DNA of 64,000 nt from Rhodospirillales bacterium. GTDB taxonomy: Bacteria > Pseudomonadota > Alphaproteobacteria > Rhodospirillales > Shumkoniaceae. Shown piece after piece: positions 39,899 through 52,138 of the stretch. Position 1 is the stretch's first letter. Every line of letters begins with the position of its first letter. Location: the NCBI GenBank assembly GCA_014859895.1, contig JACZKS010000159.1, positions 62,001-126,000 on the forward strand. The letters run 5' to 3'. Position numbers and translations under genes: made by a program. Under the pieces are notes generated by a model, which saw only the letters and a program-made list of their open reading frames with translations, was not told the DNA's origin and ran no database searches.

Positions 39899-40768
39899 TC
39901 AGTCGCTGTTATTGTTGCTGTTCTGCAGCCGGTAGGGATGGGCCGGATAGGTGCCGAGGATCTTCACCTCGCGGGTGAAGAAGGCCAGCTCCTCCATGGC
40001 GAGCCGCACGCTGCGGTGCTCGGGGTGGCCTTCGATGTCGGCATAGAACTGGGCGGCCACGAACTGGTGGCCGGCCATGTAGCTTTCCAGCTTGGTCATG
40101 TTGACGCCGTTGGTGGCGAACCCGCCCAGCGCCTTGAACAAAGCCGCCGGCACGTTGCGCACCCGGAAGATGAAACTGGTCAGGCACGGCCCCGCCTTGG
40201 GGTGCGGCACGATGGCGTCGCGCGACATGATGACGAAGCGCGTGGTGTTGTGGTCGTCGTCCTCGATGCCGGCCTTGAGCGAAACAAGGCCGTTGATCTC
40301 GCCGGCCAGTTCCGAGGCGATCACCGCCTGCGTCTTGTCGCCCCGCTTGGCGATCTGCTGGGCGGCGCCGGCGGTATCGACGCTGACCACCGGTTCGATG
40401 CCGAGTTCGGCGATGAACTTGCGGCACTGATTCAGCGCATGGATGTGGCTGTGCACGTGGGTGATGTCGGTAAGGCGCGCCCCCTCGATGGCCAGCAGGT
40501 GATGGTCGATCGGTTGGAAATGCTCGCCGATGATGTGCAGGCCGGAATTGGGCATCAAGTGGTGGATGTCGGCCACCCGCCCGGCGATGGAGTTTTCAAT
40601 GGGAATCATCGCCAGCGCCGCCCTGCCTTCACGCAACGCCGCAAAGGTGTCCTCGAACGAGCGGCAGGGCAGGGTGTCCATTTCGGGCCGCGTGGTCCGG
40701 CAGGCCAGATCGGAATAGGCGCCAGGCATGCCCTGGAAGGCGATAATCTTCTGCGAGTCGTTTTTCAT
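39899..40768 (-). CDS. pheA: Prephenate dehydratase with ACT domain
   Basis: IAFQGMPGAYSDLACR...IPIENSIAGRVADIHHLM...NTTRFVIMSRD...TSFIFRVRNVPAALFKALGGFATNGVNMTKLESYM. Confidence 0.95.
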   Translation of the reverse strand: MKNDSQKIIAFQGMPGAYSDLACRTTRPEMDTLPCRSFEDTFAALREGRAALAMIPIENSIAGRVADIHHLMPNSGLHIIGEHFQPIDHHLLAIEGARLTDITHVHSHIHALNQCRKFIAELGIEPVVSVDTAGAAQQIAKRGDKTQAVIASELAGEINGLVSLKAGIEDDDHNTTRFVIMSRDAIVPHPKAGPCLTSFIFRVRNVPAALFKALGGFATNGVNMTKLESYMAGHQFVAAQFYADIEGHPEHRSVRLAMEELAFFTREVKILGTYPAHPYRLQNSNNNSD

Positions 40769-40779
40769 GTGAAGTCCAT

Positions 40780-41544
40780 TCAGGAACGAGGAGGACGGCG
40801 CCCCGGGGCCAGCATCCCGCGCGCCCGTTCAAGATCGGCCGGAGTATCGACACCGAGCGGCACCGTGTCAACGAGGGCCACGTCGATGCGCATGCCGTGC
40901 TCCAGCGCGCGGAGTTGTTCCAATCGTTCGCGCGCCTCGAGGATTCCCTGCGGCAGCTTGACGAAGCGCTCCAGCGCCTCTCGCCGATAGGCGTAAAGCC
41001 CGATGTGGTGATAGAGCGGTCCGTCGCCGGCCGGCACGGTGGCGCGGCTGAAATAGTGGGCGCGCCCGACCGTCTGGCCGGCGGCCAGGCCGATCACCGC
41101 CTTGACCACGTTGGGATTGGTGCGATCGCCGGGCTCGGCGATAACGGCGGCCAGTGTGGCGATATCGACGGCCGGATCGTCGAGCGGCCGCAACGAGGCC
41201 CGCACCGCACTGGCCTCGATGGTGGGCAGGTCGCCCTGGACATTGACGACGGCGTCGTGGCGGCCGTCGGGGTCGGCCTTCTGCAAGGCCTCGAACACCC
41301 GATCCGACCCCGAGGGGTGGTCGGGCCGGGTCAGCACCGCGGTGCCGCCGGCCGCCCGGATGGCGTCGGCGATTTCGGGCTCGGCGCAGGCGACGATGAC
41401 GGGGCCGACGTCGGCCTCGACGCCGCGCCGCCAGACGTGGACGATCATCGGTTCGCCGTGGATGTCGGCCAGCGGCTTACCCGGCAAGCGTGTCGATTGC
41501 ATGCGGGCCGGGATGACGACGATGGGATTGGCCGGTGACGTCAT
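40780..41544 (-). CDS. kdsB: 3-deoxy-manno-octulosonate cytidylyltransferase
   Basis: [33 protein letters not shown]...[17 protein letters not shown]...[11 protein letters not shown]. Confidence 0.95.
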   Translation of the reverse strand: MTSPANPIVVIPARMQSTRLPGKPLADIHGEPMIVHVWRRGVEADVGPVIVACAEPEIADAIRAAGGTAVLTRPDHPSGSDRVFEALQKADPDGRHDAVVNVQGDLPTIEASAVRASLRPLDDPAVDIATLAAVIAEPGDRTNPNVVKAVIGLAAGQTVGRAHYFSRATVPAGDGPLYHHIGLYAYRREALERFVKLPQGILEARERLEQLRALEHGMRIDVALVDTVPLGVDTPADLERARGMLAPGRRPPRS

Positions 41545-41726
41545 GGGAACACCATCCGCAAGGGTGATTTTGCCTCAATTCAATGGCAGTCCTGCCGCCG
41601 CCGCACCATATACCGCCCCAGACCGCCCCGGGAACACCTTTTCCGCGGGAGCGGTTGCATGGGTGCGGTTATTGAGGCTAAGTTTCCCGCGCGTCGGGTG
41701 CGGAGCCAACAAACAAGGGTTGTTTG

Positions 41727-42260
41727 ATGGGATTCACTTTTCTTCAGAAATTTGGCGCTGCGCTGCTGGTCACCGTGTGGCTGGTGTGGGGCAGCAACAT
41801 GATCGGCAACATGGTCATTCCGGTGCGGGACCCCCCGCCATCCAGCGGGACTCCGACCGCTGCCGCGACACCGTCCGGGGCCGCCCAGGCCAAGGACGCC
41901 CCCATCGAGGACATCCAGCCCCTGCTGGCATCCGCCGCCGTCGATCAGGGCGAGACGCTGTTCAAGAAATGCACCGCCTGCCACACCGGTGAGAAGGGAG
42001 GAGCCAACAAGGTCGGCCCCAATCTGTGGGGTGTGGTCGGCGGCCCCAAGGCCCATTCCGAGGCGTTCAGCTATTCGAACGCGCTCAAAGCAAAGGGCGG
42101 CGAATGGAGCTACGAGGACCTCAACCATTTCATCGCCAATCCCAAGGGCTTCGCGCCGGGCACCAAGATGACCTACGCCGGCCTGAAGAAGGCCGAGGAA
42201 CGCGCCGCCCTCATCGCCTATCTGCGCACCCTCGACGATTCGCCGGCGCCCCTTCCATGA
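41727..42260 (+). CDS. Membrane-anchored c-type cytochrome (CycM/c550-like)
   Basis: N-terminal [75 protein letters not shown]. Confidence 0.93.
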   Translation: MGFTFLQKFGAALLVTVWLVWGSNMIGNMVIPVRDPPPSSGTPTAAATPSGAAQAKDAPIEDIQPLLASAAVDQGETLFKKCTACHTGEKGGANKVGPNLWGVVGGPKAHSEAFSYSNALKAKGGEWSYEDLNHFIANPKGFAPGTKMTYAGLKKAEERAALIAYLRTLDDSPAPLP

Positions 42261-43042
42261 CCGCAGCCCCCCGCCCGCAAGTCGACCTTTTGGCGCTGGC
42301 CGGGCGGTTGGCCGACGCCGCCGGCGCCGTCGCCATGCGGTACTTCCGGGGGGCGCTCGCCGTCGACGCCAAGGCCGATGCCTCGCCGGTCACCGTCGCC
42401 GACCGCGAGGCTGAAATGGCCATGCGCTCGATCATCGAGGCCGAGTGCCCGGAACATGGCATCTTCGGCGAAGAGCATGGCCGGGCCCGCCTGGACGCCG
42501 AGTACGTGTGGGTGCTCGATCCCATCGACGGCACCAAGTCCTTCGTCATCGGCAAGCCGCTGTTCGGCAACCTGATCGCGCTCCTGCACCGGGGGCGGCC
42601 GTTGGTGGGCATCATCAACTGCCCGGCCCTGAACGAGCGCTGGGTCGGAATGACCGGCCGGCCGACCACGCTGAACGGCAAGCCGGTCAGGACCCGCGCC
42701 GCCGCCGCGCCGGCCGCCGCTTGGCTGGCAACGACGACGCCCGAAATGTTCGCGGGCGCCGATGCCGATGCCTTCGCCCGCCTGAGGAAAGGCGTGCGCC
42801 ATGCCGTCTACGGGGGCGATTGCCATTCCTACGGCCTGCTGGCCTCGGGAACTTTGGACCTGGTGGCCGAGGCCAAAATGCAGCCCTACGACTACATGGC
42901 GCTGGTGCCGGTGATCGAAGGGGCGGGCGGCGTCGTCACCGACTGGCAGGGCGCGCCGCTGACCATCGAGTCGGACGGCCGGGTGCTGGCCGCCGGGGAT
43001 GCGGCACTGCATGCCGCCGCGGGGCGGCTTCTTGCGGGTTGA
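42257..43042 (+). CDS. Inositol monophosphatase family protein (HisN-like histidinol phosphatase)
   Basis: [73 protein letters not shown] overlap with the cytochrome gene. Confidence 0.9.
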   Translation: MTAAPRPQVDLLALAGRLADAAGAVAMRYFRGALAVDAKADASPVTVADREAEMAMRSIIEAECPEHGIFGEEHGRARLDAEYVWVLDPIDGTKSFVIGKPLFGNLIALLHRGRPLVGIINCPALNERWVGMTGRPTTLNGKPVRTRAAAAPAAAWLATTTPEMFAGADADAFARLRKGVRHAVYGGDCHSYGLLASGTLDLVAEAKMQPYDYMALVPVIEGAGGVVTDWQGAPLTIESDGRVLAAGDAALHAAAGRLLAG

Positions 43043-43076
43043 CGGGAAACAGCCGAAAGTTGCTCGCCCTCCAATC

Positions 43077-44927
43077 ATGGGAAGCCTTATGCAACTGCTC
43101 GCCGCCTTCGTCGCCCTCCTCATCGCCGCCCCGCTCGCGGCCGGCGCCGCGGAACCGATCAAAAGGCACGGCATCGCCATGCACGGGGAACCCAAGTACA
43201 GCCCCAACTTCACCCATTTCGACTACGTCAATCCTGGCGCCCCCAAGGGCGGCACCCTACGCCTCGACGGCGTATCGGGCACGTTCGACACCTTCAATCC
43301 CTACAACGACAAGGGGACGGCGGCCAGCGCCGTCGGCTTGGCCTTCGATACCCTGATGGTGGCAAGCGCCGACGAACCGTTCACTAGGTACGGCCTGCTC
43401 GCTGAATCCTTTGAAGTGCCGGAGGATCGATCCTGGATCGTCTTTCACCTGCGCCCGGAGGCGCACTGGCATGACGGCCAACCGATCACCGCTGAGGACG
43501 TCGAATTTTCCTTCCGTACGCTGGTCGAGAAGGGCGCGCCGCTGTACCGGTTCTATTACCAGAGCGTGACCGACATCGCCGTACTCGACGAGCGAACCAT
43601 CAAGTTCACGTTCGCACCCGGCGACAATCGCGAGCTGCCCCTGATCCTCGGCGAGATGCCGGTGCTGCCGAAACACTACTGGAAGGACCGCGACTTCACC
43701 GCGGCGATCCTTGAGCCGCCGCTGGGCAGCGGCCCCTACAAGGTTTCCCGATTTGAGATCGGTCGCTTCGTCGATGTCGAGCGAGTCAAGGATTACTGGG
43801 GGAGAGACCTGCCGGTCATGCGAGGCCAGTACAACTATGACAGCATCCGGTTCGTCTATTTTCGCGACCGCACGGTCACCCGGGAGGCCCTGAAGGCAGG
43901 GCGAATCGACTTTTTCTCCGAGAATTCGGCCAAGGAATGGGCCATAGCCTACGATGTCGACGCGGTGCGCGGCGGGTTTCTTAAGAAGGAGAGATTCCTC
44001 GACAAGAGCAGCGGCGGCATGCAGGCGTTCTACATGAACACCCGACGGCCGATCTTCAGCGACCGCCGGGTGCGTCAGGCGCTTGCTTACGCCTTCGATT
44101 TCCAGTGGACGAACAAGGCCATCTACTACGGCCAATACGAGCAGCCGGCGAGCTATTTCGCGCCGACCGAACTGGCGGCCTCGGGTCTGCCGCAAGGCGA
44201 GGAACTGAAGATTCTGGAACGCTATCGCGGTCGCGTGCCCGACGAGGTCTTCACCGAGGTCTACACGGTGCCGAAAACCGATGGCAGCGGTTGGCCACGC
44301 GAGAACCTGAAGACCGCCTTCGCGATACTGGCCGAGGCCGGCTGGGTCGTGCGCGACCTCAAGCTGGTCAATGCCGAAACCGGCCAGCCGTTCAGCTTCG
44401 AGTTCCTCTATGGCGATCAGGCGCAGGAGCGCGTGCTGCTGCCATTCGTGCACAACCTGAAGCGCCTGGGTATCGACGTGCGGCTGCGCCTGGTCGACAC
44501 GGCGCAGTACATCAACCGGTTCCGCGCCACGGATTTCGACATGATGATCCTCAACAACGCCCAGTCGCTGTCGCCGGGCAACGAGCAGCGCGAATACTGG
44601 GGTTCGGAGGCGGCCGATCGGCCAGGCAGCCGCAATATCGCCGGCATCAAGGACCCGGCAATCGACGAGTTGATCGATCTGGTGATCGCGGCGCCAACCC
44701 GCGAGAGCCTGATCCAGCGGACGCGGGCGCTCGACCGCGTCCTGCTGTGGGGGCACTACGTCATCCCCCAGCTCATCGCGCCACACGACCGCTTCCTGTT
44801 CTGGGACAAGTTCGGCCGTCCCACGGTCACGCCGCTGAACGGGCCCAGCCCGTATTACTGGTGGATCGATCCCGAAAAGGACCGGACGCTGGCCGAACGG
44901 CGCCGCCAGGATCAAACGGAGGAGTAA
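43077..44927 (+). CDS. yejA: ABC transporter extracellular solute-binding protein (family 5, YejA-like)
   Basis: Signal peptide; HGIAMHGEPKYSPNFTHFDYVNPGAPKGGTLRLDGVSGTFDTFNPY...; first gene of yejABEF. Confidence 0.92.
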   Translation: MGSLMQLLAAFVALLIAAPLAAGAAEPIKRHGIAMHGEPKYSPNFTHFDYVNPGAPKGGTLRLDGVSGTFDTFNPYNDKGTAASAVGLAFDTLMVASADEPFTRYGLLAESFEVPEDRSWIVFHLRPEAHWHDGQPITAEDVEFSFRTLVEKGAPLYRFYYQSVTDIAVLDERTIKFTFAPGDNRELPLILGEMPVLPKHYWKDRDFTAAILEPPLGSGPYKVSRFEIGRFVDVERVKDYWGRDLPVMRGQYNYDSIRFVYFRDRTVTREALKAGRIDFFSENSAKEWAIAYDVDAVRGGFLKKERFLDKSSGGMQAFYMNTRRPIFSDRRVRQALAYAFDFQWTNKAIYYGQYEQPASYFAPTELAASGLPQGEELKILERYRGRVPDEVFTEVYTVPKTDGSGWPRENLKTAFAILAEAGWVVRDLKLVNAETGQPFSFEFLYGDQAQERVLLPFVHNLKRLGIDVRLRLVDTAQYINRFRATDFDMMILNNAQSLSPGNEQREYWGSEAADRPGSRNIAGIKDPAIDELIDLVIAAPTRESLIQRTRALDRVLLWGHYVIPQLIAPHDRFLFWDKFGRPTVTPLNGPSPYYWWIDPEKDRTLAERRRQDQTEE

Positions 44928-44933
44928 ACCCCG

Positions 44934-46043
44934 ATGCTGGCCTATATCCTGCGCCGTCTGCTGCTGATTGTTCCAACCCTGTTCGGCATCATGGTCGTCA
45001 ACTTCGCCATCGTGCAGGTGGTGCCAGGCGGCCCCGTCGAACAGGTGATCGCGCAGTTGACCGGGCAGGGCGGGGCCGCGGCCAGCCGGATCAGCCGCGC
45101 CAGCAGCGACCTGGCACCCGGCGCGCCGTCGCGTGGCGGCGGGGGCAGCAGCGAGCAGAGCCGGTATCGCGGTGCCCAAGGCCTCGATCCGGAATTCATC
45201 AAGTCCCTGGAACGTCAATACGGCCTCGACAAGCCGGCCGGCGAGCGTTTTTGGCTGATGATGAAGAGCTATGTGGCGTTCGATTTTGGGGAGAGCTATT
45301 TCCGCGGTCGGCCGGTGGTCGAAGTGGTGCTGGAAAAGATGCCGGTGTCAATTTCGCTCGGGGTGTGGACGACGCTGCTCACCTACCTGATTTCGATTCC
45401 CCTCGGCATTGCGAAGGCCCGGCGCGACGGTGCGCCGTTCGACGTCTGGACCAGCGGCGCCATCATCGTCGGCTACGCGGTGCCGTCATTCCTGTTCGCG
45501 GTCTTGCTGATCATCGTCTTCGCCGGCGGCACCTATCTCGACTGGTTTCCGCTGCGCGGACTGACCTCGGACAACTGGGAGACCCTGAGCTGGCCGGCCC
45601 GCATCGCCGATTACCTCTGGCATATCACGCTGCCCGTCATCGCCATGTCGATCGGCGGCTTCGCCACGCTGACGATGCTGACCAAGAACTCTTTCCTCGA
45701 TCAGATCAACCAGCAATACGTGACGACCGCCCGCTCGAAGGGCCTGACCGAGCGCCGGGTGCTTTACGGCCACGTCTTCAGAAACGCCATGCTGATCGTC
45801 ATTGCCGGGTTTCCGGGAGCGTTCGTCTCGATCCTGTTCACTTCGTCGCTGCTGATCGAGGTGATCTTCTCGCTCGACGGGCTCGGTCTGCTCGGTTTCG
45901 AGGCGGCGCTCAATCGCGACTACCCGATCATGTTCGGCACGCTTTTCTTCTTCTCGCTCCTCGGCCTGCTGATGAAACTGATCGGCGACATCACCTATAC
46001 CATTGTCGATCCTCGCATCGACTTTGAACGGCGCGGAGCCTAG
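44934..46043 (+). CDS. yejB: Microcin C/oligopeptide ABC transporter permease YejB
   Basis: MLAYILRRLLLIVPTLFGIMVVNFAIVQVVPGGPVEQVIAQLTG. Confidence 0.95.
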   Translation: MLAYILRRLLLIVPTLFGIMVVNFAIVQVVPGGPVEQVIAQLTGQGGAAASRISRASSDLAPGAPSRGGGGSSEQSRYRGAQGLDPEFIKSLERQYGLDKPAGERFWLMMKSYVAFDFGESYFRGRPVVEVVLEKMPVSISLGVWTTLLTYLISIPLGIAKARRDGAPFDVWTSGAIIVGYAVPSFLFAVLLIIVFAGGTYLDWFPLRGLTSDNWETLSWPARIADYLWHITLPVIAMSIGGFATLTMLTKNSFLDQINQQYVTTARSKGLTERRVLYGHVFRNAMLIVIAGFPGAFVSILFTSSLLIEVIFSLDGLGLLGFEAALNRDYPIMFGTLFFFSLLGLLMKLIGDITYTIVDPRIDFERRGA

Positions 46044-46047
46044 CGCC

Positions 46048-47165
46048 ATGAACGCCGCCGCCCCCGCCGTATCCCGGTCGCGCCTTTCCCCGATCACCCG
46101 GCGACGACTGCACAATTTCCGCGCCAACCGCCGCGGCTTCTGGTCGCTGTGGATCTTCCTCGCCATTTTCGTGGTCAGCCTGTGCGCCGAATTCGTCGCC
46201 AACGACAAGCCGTTCCTGGTCTACTTCGACGGCTCCATCTACGCGCCGATCTTCAAGGCCTACCCCGAGACCACGTTCGGAGGCGACTTCGAAACGGCGG
46301 CCGACTACAAGGACCCTTACGTGCGCGGCCTTATCGACGCCAAAGGTTGGATGATCTGGCCACTGATCAAGTACGATCACCAGACCGTCGCCTGGGACCT
46401 GCCGGTGCCCGCCCCGTCCCCACCCAGCGCCGAGCACTGGCTGGGGACCGACGACCAGGCCCGCGACGTCGTCGCTCGGCTGATCTACGGCTTTCGTATC
46501 TCGGTGCTGTTCGGCCTGGTGCTGGCGATCGGTTCCACGGTGGTCGGTGTTGCGGCCGGCGCCGTGCAGGGCTATTTCGGCGGCTGGACCGATCTGCTGT
46601 TCCAGCGCTTCATCGAGATCTGGTCCGGCCTGCCGACGCTTTATCTGCTGATCATCCTGGCCAGCGTCGTTGAACCCAATTTCTGGTGGCTGCTCGGCAT
46701 CATGCTGCTGTTTTCCTGGATGGCGTTGGTCGACGTGGTGCGTGCCGAGTTCCTGCGGGCCCGCAATTTCGATTACGTACGCGCCGCCCGCGCCTTGGGC
46801 GTGTCGAACCTCAAAATCATGTTCAAGCACATCCTGCCCAACGCCATGGTGGCAACCATGACTTTCCTGCCGTTCATCCTGGCGGGTTCTGTCACCACGC
46901 TGACGGCGCTTGATTTCATCGGCTTCGGCTTGCCGGCCGGCTCGGCCTCGCTGGGCGAACTGTTGGCCCAAGGCAAAGCCAACCTGCAGGCCCCGTGGTT
47001 GGGGCTCACCGGCTTCTTTTCGATCGCCGTCATGCTGAGCCTCCTGATCTTCATCGGGGAAGCCGTGCGCGACGCCTTCGACCCCCGCAAGGTCTTCGCC
47101 GCCCCACCCGCCAAGGAAGATGCCGCCGGCCGCCTGGCCACAACCGAGAACGCAAAGGCCGCCTC

Positions 47166-47169
<4 letters not shown>
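46048..47169 (+). CDS. yejE: ABC transporter permease YejE
   Basis: RRRLHNFRANRRGFWSLWIFLAIFVVSLCAEFVANDKPFLVYFDGSIYAPIFKAYPETTFGGDFETAADYKDPYV. Confidence 0.95.
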
Positions 47170-48791
<1,622 letters not shown>

Positions 48792-48834
48792 AGTCGCCTC
48801 CGACCGAAATCACAAGACGGGGGGGGAACGCCGC

Positions 48835-49770
48835 GTGGCCATCCTGTTCATGAGCACCGAGGCCGGCGATGCCGAGGACTATCTGCCGCTGCTGAAGGGT
48901 CATTTGCCCGACCAGGACATCCGGGTGTGGCCCGGCGCCGTCGGCGATCCGGCCGACACCGAGATTGCCGTCATCGCGGTGCCGGAGCCCGGCGTGCTGG
49001 CCGGGCTGCCCAACCTCAAGGCGGTGCTGTCCCTGTGGGCCGGGGTCGATTCCCTGCTCCGCGATCCCACCTTTCCCCGCCACATCCCGCTGGCCCGCAT
49101 GGTCGACCCGCTGCTCGGTGTCGACATGACCCACTTCGCCATCCACTGGGTGCTACATTTCCACCGCGGGCTGCATCGCTACGCCGGCTTTCAGCGAAAG
49201 GCCGAGTGGCAGCCGGTGGACTATCCCGAGGCGGCGGAAAGAAGGGTCGGGATCATGGGCCTGGGAGTGCTGGGCAGAGACGCCGCCCTCAAACTCGCCG
49301 CCCTGGGATTCGCGGTGGCCGGCTGGGACGCCCTCCCCAAGTCGCTGGACGGCGTCGAAACCTTCGCCGGGTCCGATCGATTGGCGGATTTTCTAGGGCG
49401 TACCGAGATCCTGGTCGTGCTGTTGCCGCTGACCCCCGAGACCCAGGGCATCATCAACGCCAAGACCCTGGCGGCGCTGCCCCCGGGCGCCTTCCTGATC
49501 AGCCTGGCCAGGGGCGGCCACATCATCGACGCCGACCTGCTCGCCACCCTCGATTCGGGCCGCCTGTCGATGGCCCTGCTCGATGCCTTCCGTCACGAGC
49601 CGCTGCCGGCGGACCACCCCTTCTGGCACCACCCCGGGATCATCGTCACGCCGCACGTCGCCAGCAAGACGACGCCGCGCACGGCGGCGGCCGAAATCGC
49701 CATCGACGTCAGGCGCCTGCTGGCCGGCGACATGCCGCGCCACCTGGTGGACGTGACGCGCGGATATTAA
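48835..49770 (+). CDS. ghrA: Glyoxylate/hydroxypyruvate reductase A-like D-2-hydroxyacid dehydrogenase
   Basis: LSLWAGVDSLLRDPTFPRHIPLARMVDPLLGVDMTHFAIHWVLHFHRGLHRY...VGIMGLGVLGRDAALKLAALGFAVAGWD. GTG start. Confidence 0.9.
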   Translation: MAILFMSTEAGDAEDYLPLLKGHLPDQDIRVWPGAVGDPADTEIAVIAVPEPGVLAGLPNLKAVLSLWAGVDSLLRDPTFPRHIPLARMVDPLLGVDMTHFAIHWVLHFHRGLHRYAGFQRKAEWQPVDYPEAAERRVGIMGLGVLGRDAALKLAALGFAVAGWDALPKSLDGVETFAGSDRLADFLGRTEILVVLLPLTPETQGIINAKTLAALPPGAFLISLARGGHIIDADLLATLDSGRLSMALLDAFRHEPLPADHPFWHHPGIIVTPHVASKTTPRTAAAEIAIDVRRLLAGDMPRHLVDVTRGY

Positions 49771-49777
49771 AGGGACC

Positions 49778-50596
49778 TTAGAAGCCCCAGCCGTAGCCGA
49801 GAGCGAGCAGGGCGCCACCCACAACGATGCGGTAAAGGACGAAAGGTGTGAACGTCGAGCGCTTGAGCCAGGCCATCAGCAAGGAGATGGCGACCAGCGC
49901 CGCCACGAAGCTGAGGAACCCAGCCATGATGGCGCCGCCGGTGACGGGGCTGCCCAGTCTCATCAGCAGCACGGCGTCGAAGACGACGAGACCGAGAAGG
50001 GCCGGAATGGACAGCAGCATCGAGAAGCGCGCGGCGTCGACCCGCTCGAACCCCAGCAGACGGGCGGCCGACATGGTGACGACCGCGCGGCCCACCCCAG
50101 GCAGCAGGGCCGCCACCTGAGCAATGCCGATGACCACGGCGTCGCTGAGCGCCAAATGTTCGACCCGGCGGATGGTCATGCCGGCGTGGTCGGTCAGGAA
50201 AAGGACGATGCCGAAGCCCAGCATCGACCAGCCCACCACCCGCAAGCCGCCGATGCCGTCCGGCATATAGCGGTCGAAAAGGAATACGGCGACGGCGATG
50301 GGGACGGTGGCGATCGCCAACTGGAAGGCCAAGCGCGCCCCGGCGGCGGCCCCGCGCCGGCCGGCGAAATAACGGAAGATCCCCACCGCCATCGCCCACA
50401 GGTCACGCCACAGGTAGGCCGCGACGGCACAAAGCACGCCCAAGTGAACGGCCAGATCGATGGCCGGTCCGCGGTCCAGCCACCCCGCCAACGGGGGGAC
50501 TACCGCCAGATCGGCTGACGAGCCGACCGGGAGGAACTCCGTGACCCCTTTTGCGAGGGCCATTACCGCAACATGTAGAATATCCACGGCCTTCAT
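49778..50596 (-). CDS. Divergent undecaprenyl-diphosphatase (BacA/UppP) family protein
   Basis: MALAKGVTEFLPVGSSADLAVV...LPGVGRAVVTMSAARLLGFERVDAARFSMLLSIPA aligns with BacA motifs but with substitutions at catalytic positions. Confidence 0.8.
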   Translation of the reverse strand: MKAVDILHVAVMALAKGVTEFLPVGSSADLAVVPPLAGWLDRGPAIDLAVHLGVLCAVAAYLWRDLWAMAVGIFRYFAGRRGAAAGARLAFQLAIATVPIAVAVFLFDRYMPDGIGGLRVVGWSMLGFGIVLFLTDHAGMTIRRVEHLALSDAVVIGIAQVAALLPGVGRAVVTMSAARLLGFERVDAARFSMLLSIPALLGLVVFDAVLLMRLGSPVTGGAIMAGFLSFVAALVAISLLMAWLKRSTFTPFVLYRIVVGGALLALGYGWGF

Positions 50597-50613
50597 GCCC
50601 CGACATGTTGCGG
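50566..50613. repeat. 11-bp perfect inverted repeat around the start codon of the UppP-like gene
   Basis: CCGCAACATGT (50566-50576) and ACATGTTGCGG (50603-50613); start codon complement CAT at 50594-50596 lies in the 26-nt spacer. Confidence 0.75.
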
Positions 50614-50689
50614 ATTTATAGCATTACGCGCGATTCCCCCCAAGCCTCATTTGGCTTAGGCGACGCGCGCGGCACGGCGAAGGCCTCGC

Positions 50690-52132
50690 CTAGCGGGGAA
50701 GGACGCTGGCCCCCATCAGGTATTCGTCGACGGCGCGGGCGCATTGGCGTCCCTCGCGGATGGCCCATACCACCAGGGACTGGCCGCGCCGCATGTCGCC
50801 GGCGGTGAACACCTTGTCGACGCTGGTGCGATAGTCCTGGGTGTTGGCGTCGACATTGCCCCGCGCGTTGAGGCCGATGCCGATTTCCTTGAGCATGCCC
50901 TCGTGGACCGGGTGGACGAAGCCCATGGCCAGCAACACGAGGTCGGCCTTGACCACGAAGGTGCTGCCCGGCACCTCTTCCATGACCATGCGGCCGCTGT
51001 CGTCCTTGCGCCATTCGACGCGGACCGCCTCCAGGCCGGTGACGCGGTCGTCCTCGCCCAGGAACCGCTTGGTGGCCACCGTCCACTCGCGGCGGCAGCC
51101 TTCCTCCTGGGAGGACGAGGTCATCAGCTTCAACGGCCAGTTGGGCCACGTCATCAGCTTGTTTTCCTGGGCCGGCGGCTGCGGCAGGATCTCGAACTGG
51201 GTCACCCAGCGGGCGCCCTGGCGGATCGAGGTGCCGATGCAGTCCGACCCGGTATCGCCGCCGCCCAGTACGATCACCCGCTTGTCCTGGGCGGTGATGG
51301 GCGCCAGGTTGCGCAGGTATTCGTGGGCGATCCGCTTGTTCTGCTGGATCAGGAACTCCATCGCGAAGTGGATGCCCTTGAGTTCGCGGCCCGGCACCGG
51401 CAGGTCGCGCGGCCGCTCGGAACCGCCGGCCAGCACCACCGCGTCATAGTCCTTGAGCAGCTGCTCGGCCGGAAAGCTCACGCCCACGTGGACGCCGGGC
51501 AGGAAGCGCACACCCTCGGCCTGCATCTGGCCCATGCGGCGGTCGATCAGCCGCTTGTTCATCTTGAAGTCGGGAATGCCGTAGCGCAGCAGGCCGCCGG
51601 CCCTGGCGTTCTTCTCGAAGACGATGACGCGATGGCCGGCGCGGGCCAGCTGCTGGGCGCAGGCCATGCCGGCCGGTCCGGAACCGACGACGGCCACCCG
51701 CTTGCCGGAACGGTGGGTGGGGATCTGCGGCCGCACCCAGCCTTCCTTCCAGGCCTTATCGACGATCGAACATTCGATGGTCTTGATGGTGACCGGCTCG
51801 CTGTTGAGGTTCAGCGTACAGGCCTGCTCGCACGGCGCCGGGCAAACCCGGCCGGTGAATTCCGGGAAGTTGTTGGTCGAGTGCAGGATGTCGGAGGCCT
51901 CACGCCACCGGTTCCGGTACACCAGGTCGTTCCACTCGGGGATGATGTTGTTGACGGGACATCCCGTGTGACAGAAGGGGATGCCGCAATCCATGCAGCG
52001 CGCGCCCTGCCGGCTGGCGTCGCTGTCCGCCATCGGGAGGATGAATTCCTCGAAATGGCGGATGCGATCGCTGGCCGGTTCGTAGGCATGGTCCTGCCGT
52101 CGAAACTCGACAAATCCTGTTGGCTTACCCAT
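50690..52132 (-). CDS. gltD: Glutamate synthase small subunit
   Basis: [13 protein letters not shown]...[35 protein letters not shown]...; adenylate motifs [18 protein letters not shown] and [18 protein letters not shown]. Confidence 0.97.
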   Translation of the reverse strand: MGKPTGFVEFRRQDHAYEPASDRIRHFEEFILPMADSDASRQGARCMDCGIPFCHTGCPVNNIIPEWNDLVYRNRWREASDILHSTNNFPEFTGRVCPAPCEQACTLNLNSEPVTIKTIECSIVDKAWKEGWVRPQIPTHRSGKRVAVVGSGPAGMACAQQLARAGHRVIVFEKNARAGGLLRYGIPDFKMNKRLIDRRMGQMQAEGVRFLPGVHVGVSFPAEQLLKDYDAVVLAGGSERPRDLPVPGRELKGIHFAMEFLIQQNKRIAHEYLRNLAPITAQDKRVIVLGGGDTGSDCIGTSIRQGARWVTQFEILPQPPAQENKLMTWPNWPLKLMTSSSQEEGCRREWTVATKRFLGEDDRVTGLEAVRVEWRKDDSGRMVMEEVPGSTFVVKADLVLLAMGFVHPVHEGMLKEIGIGLNARGNVDANTQDYRTSVDKVFTAGDMRRGQSLVVWAIREGRQCARAVDEYLMGASVLPR

Positions 52133-52138
52133 GAGTGA

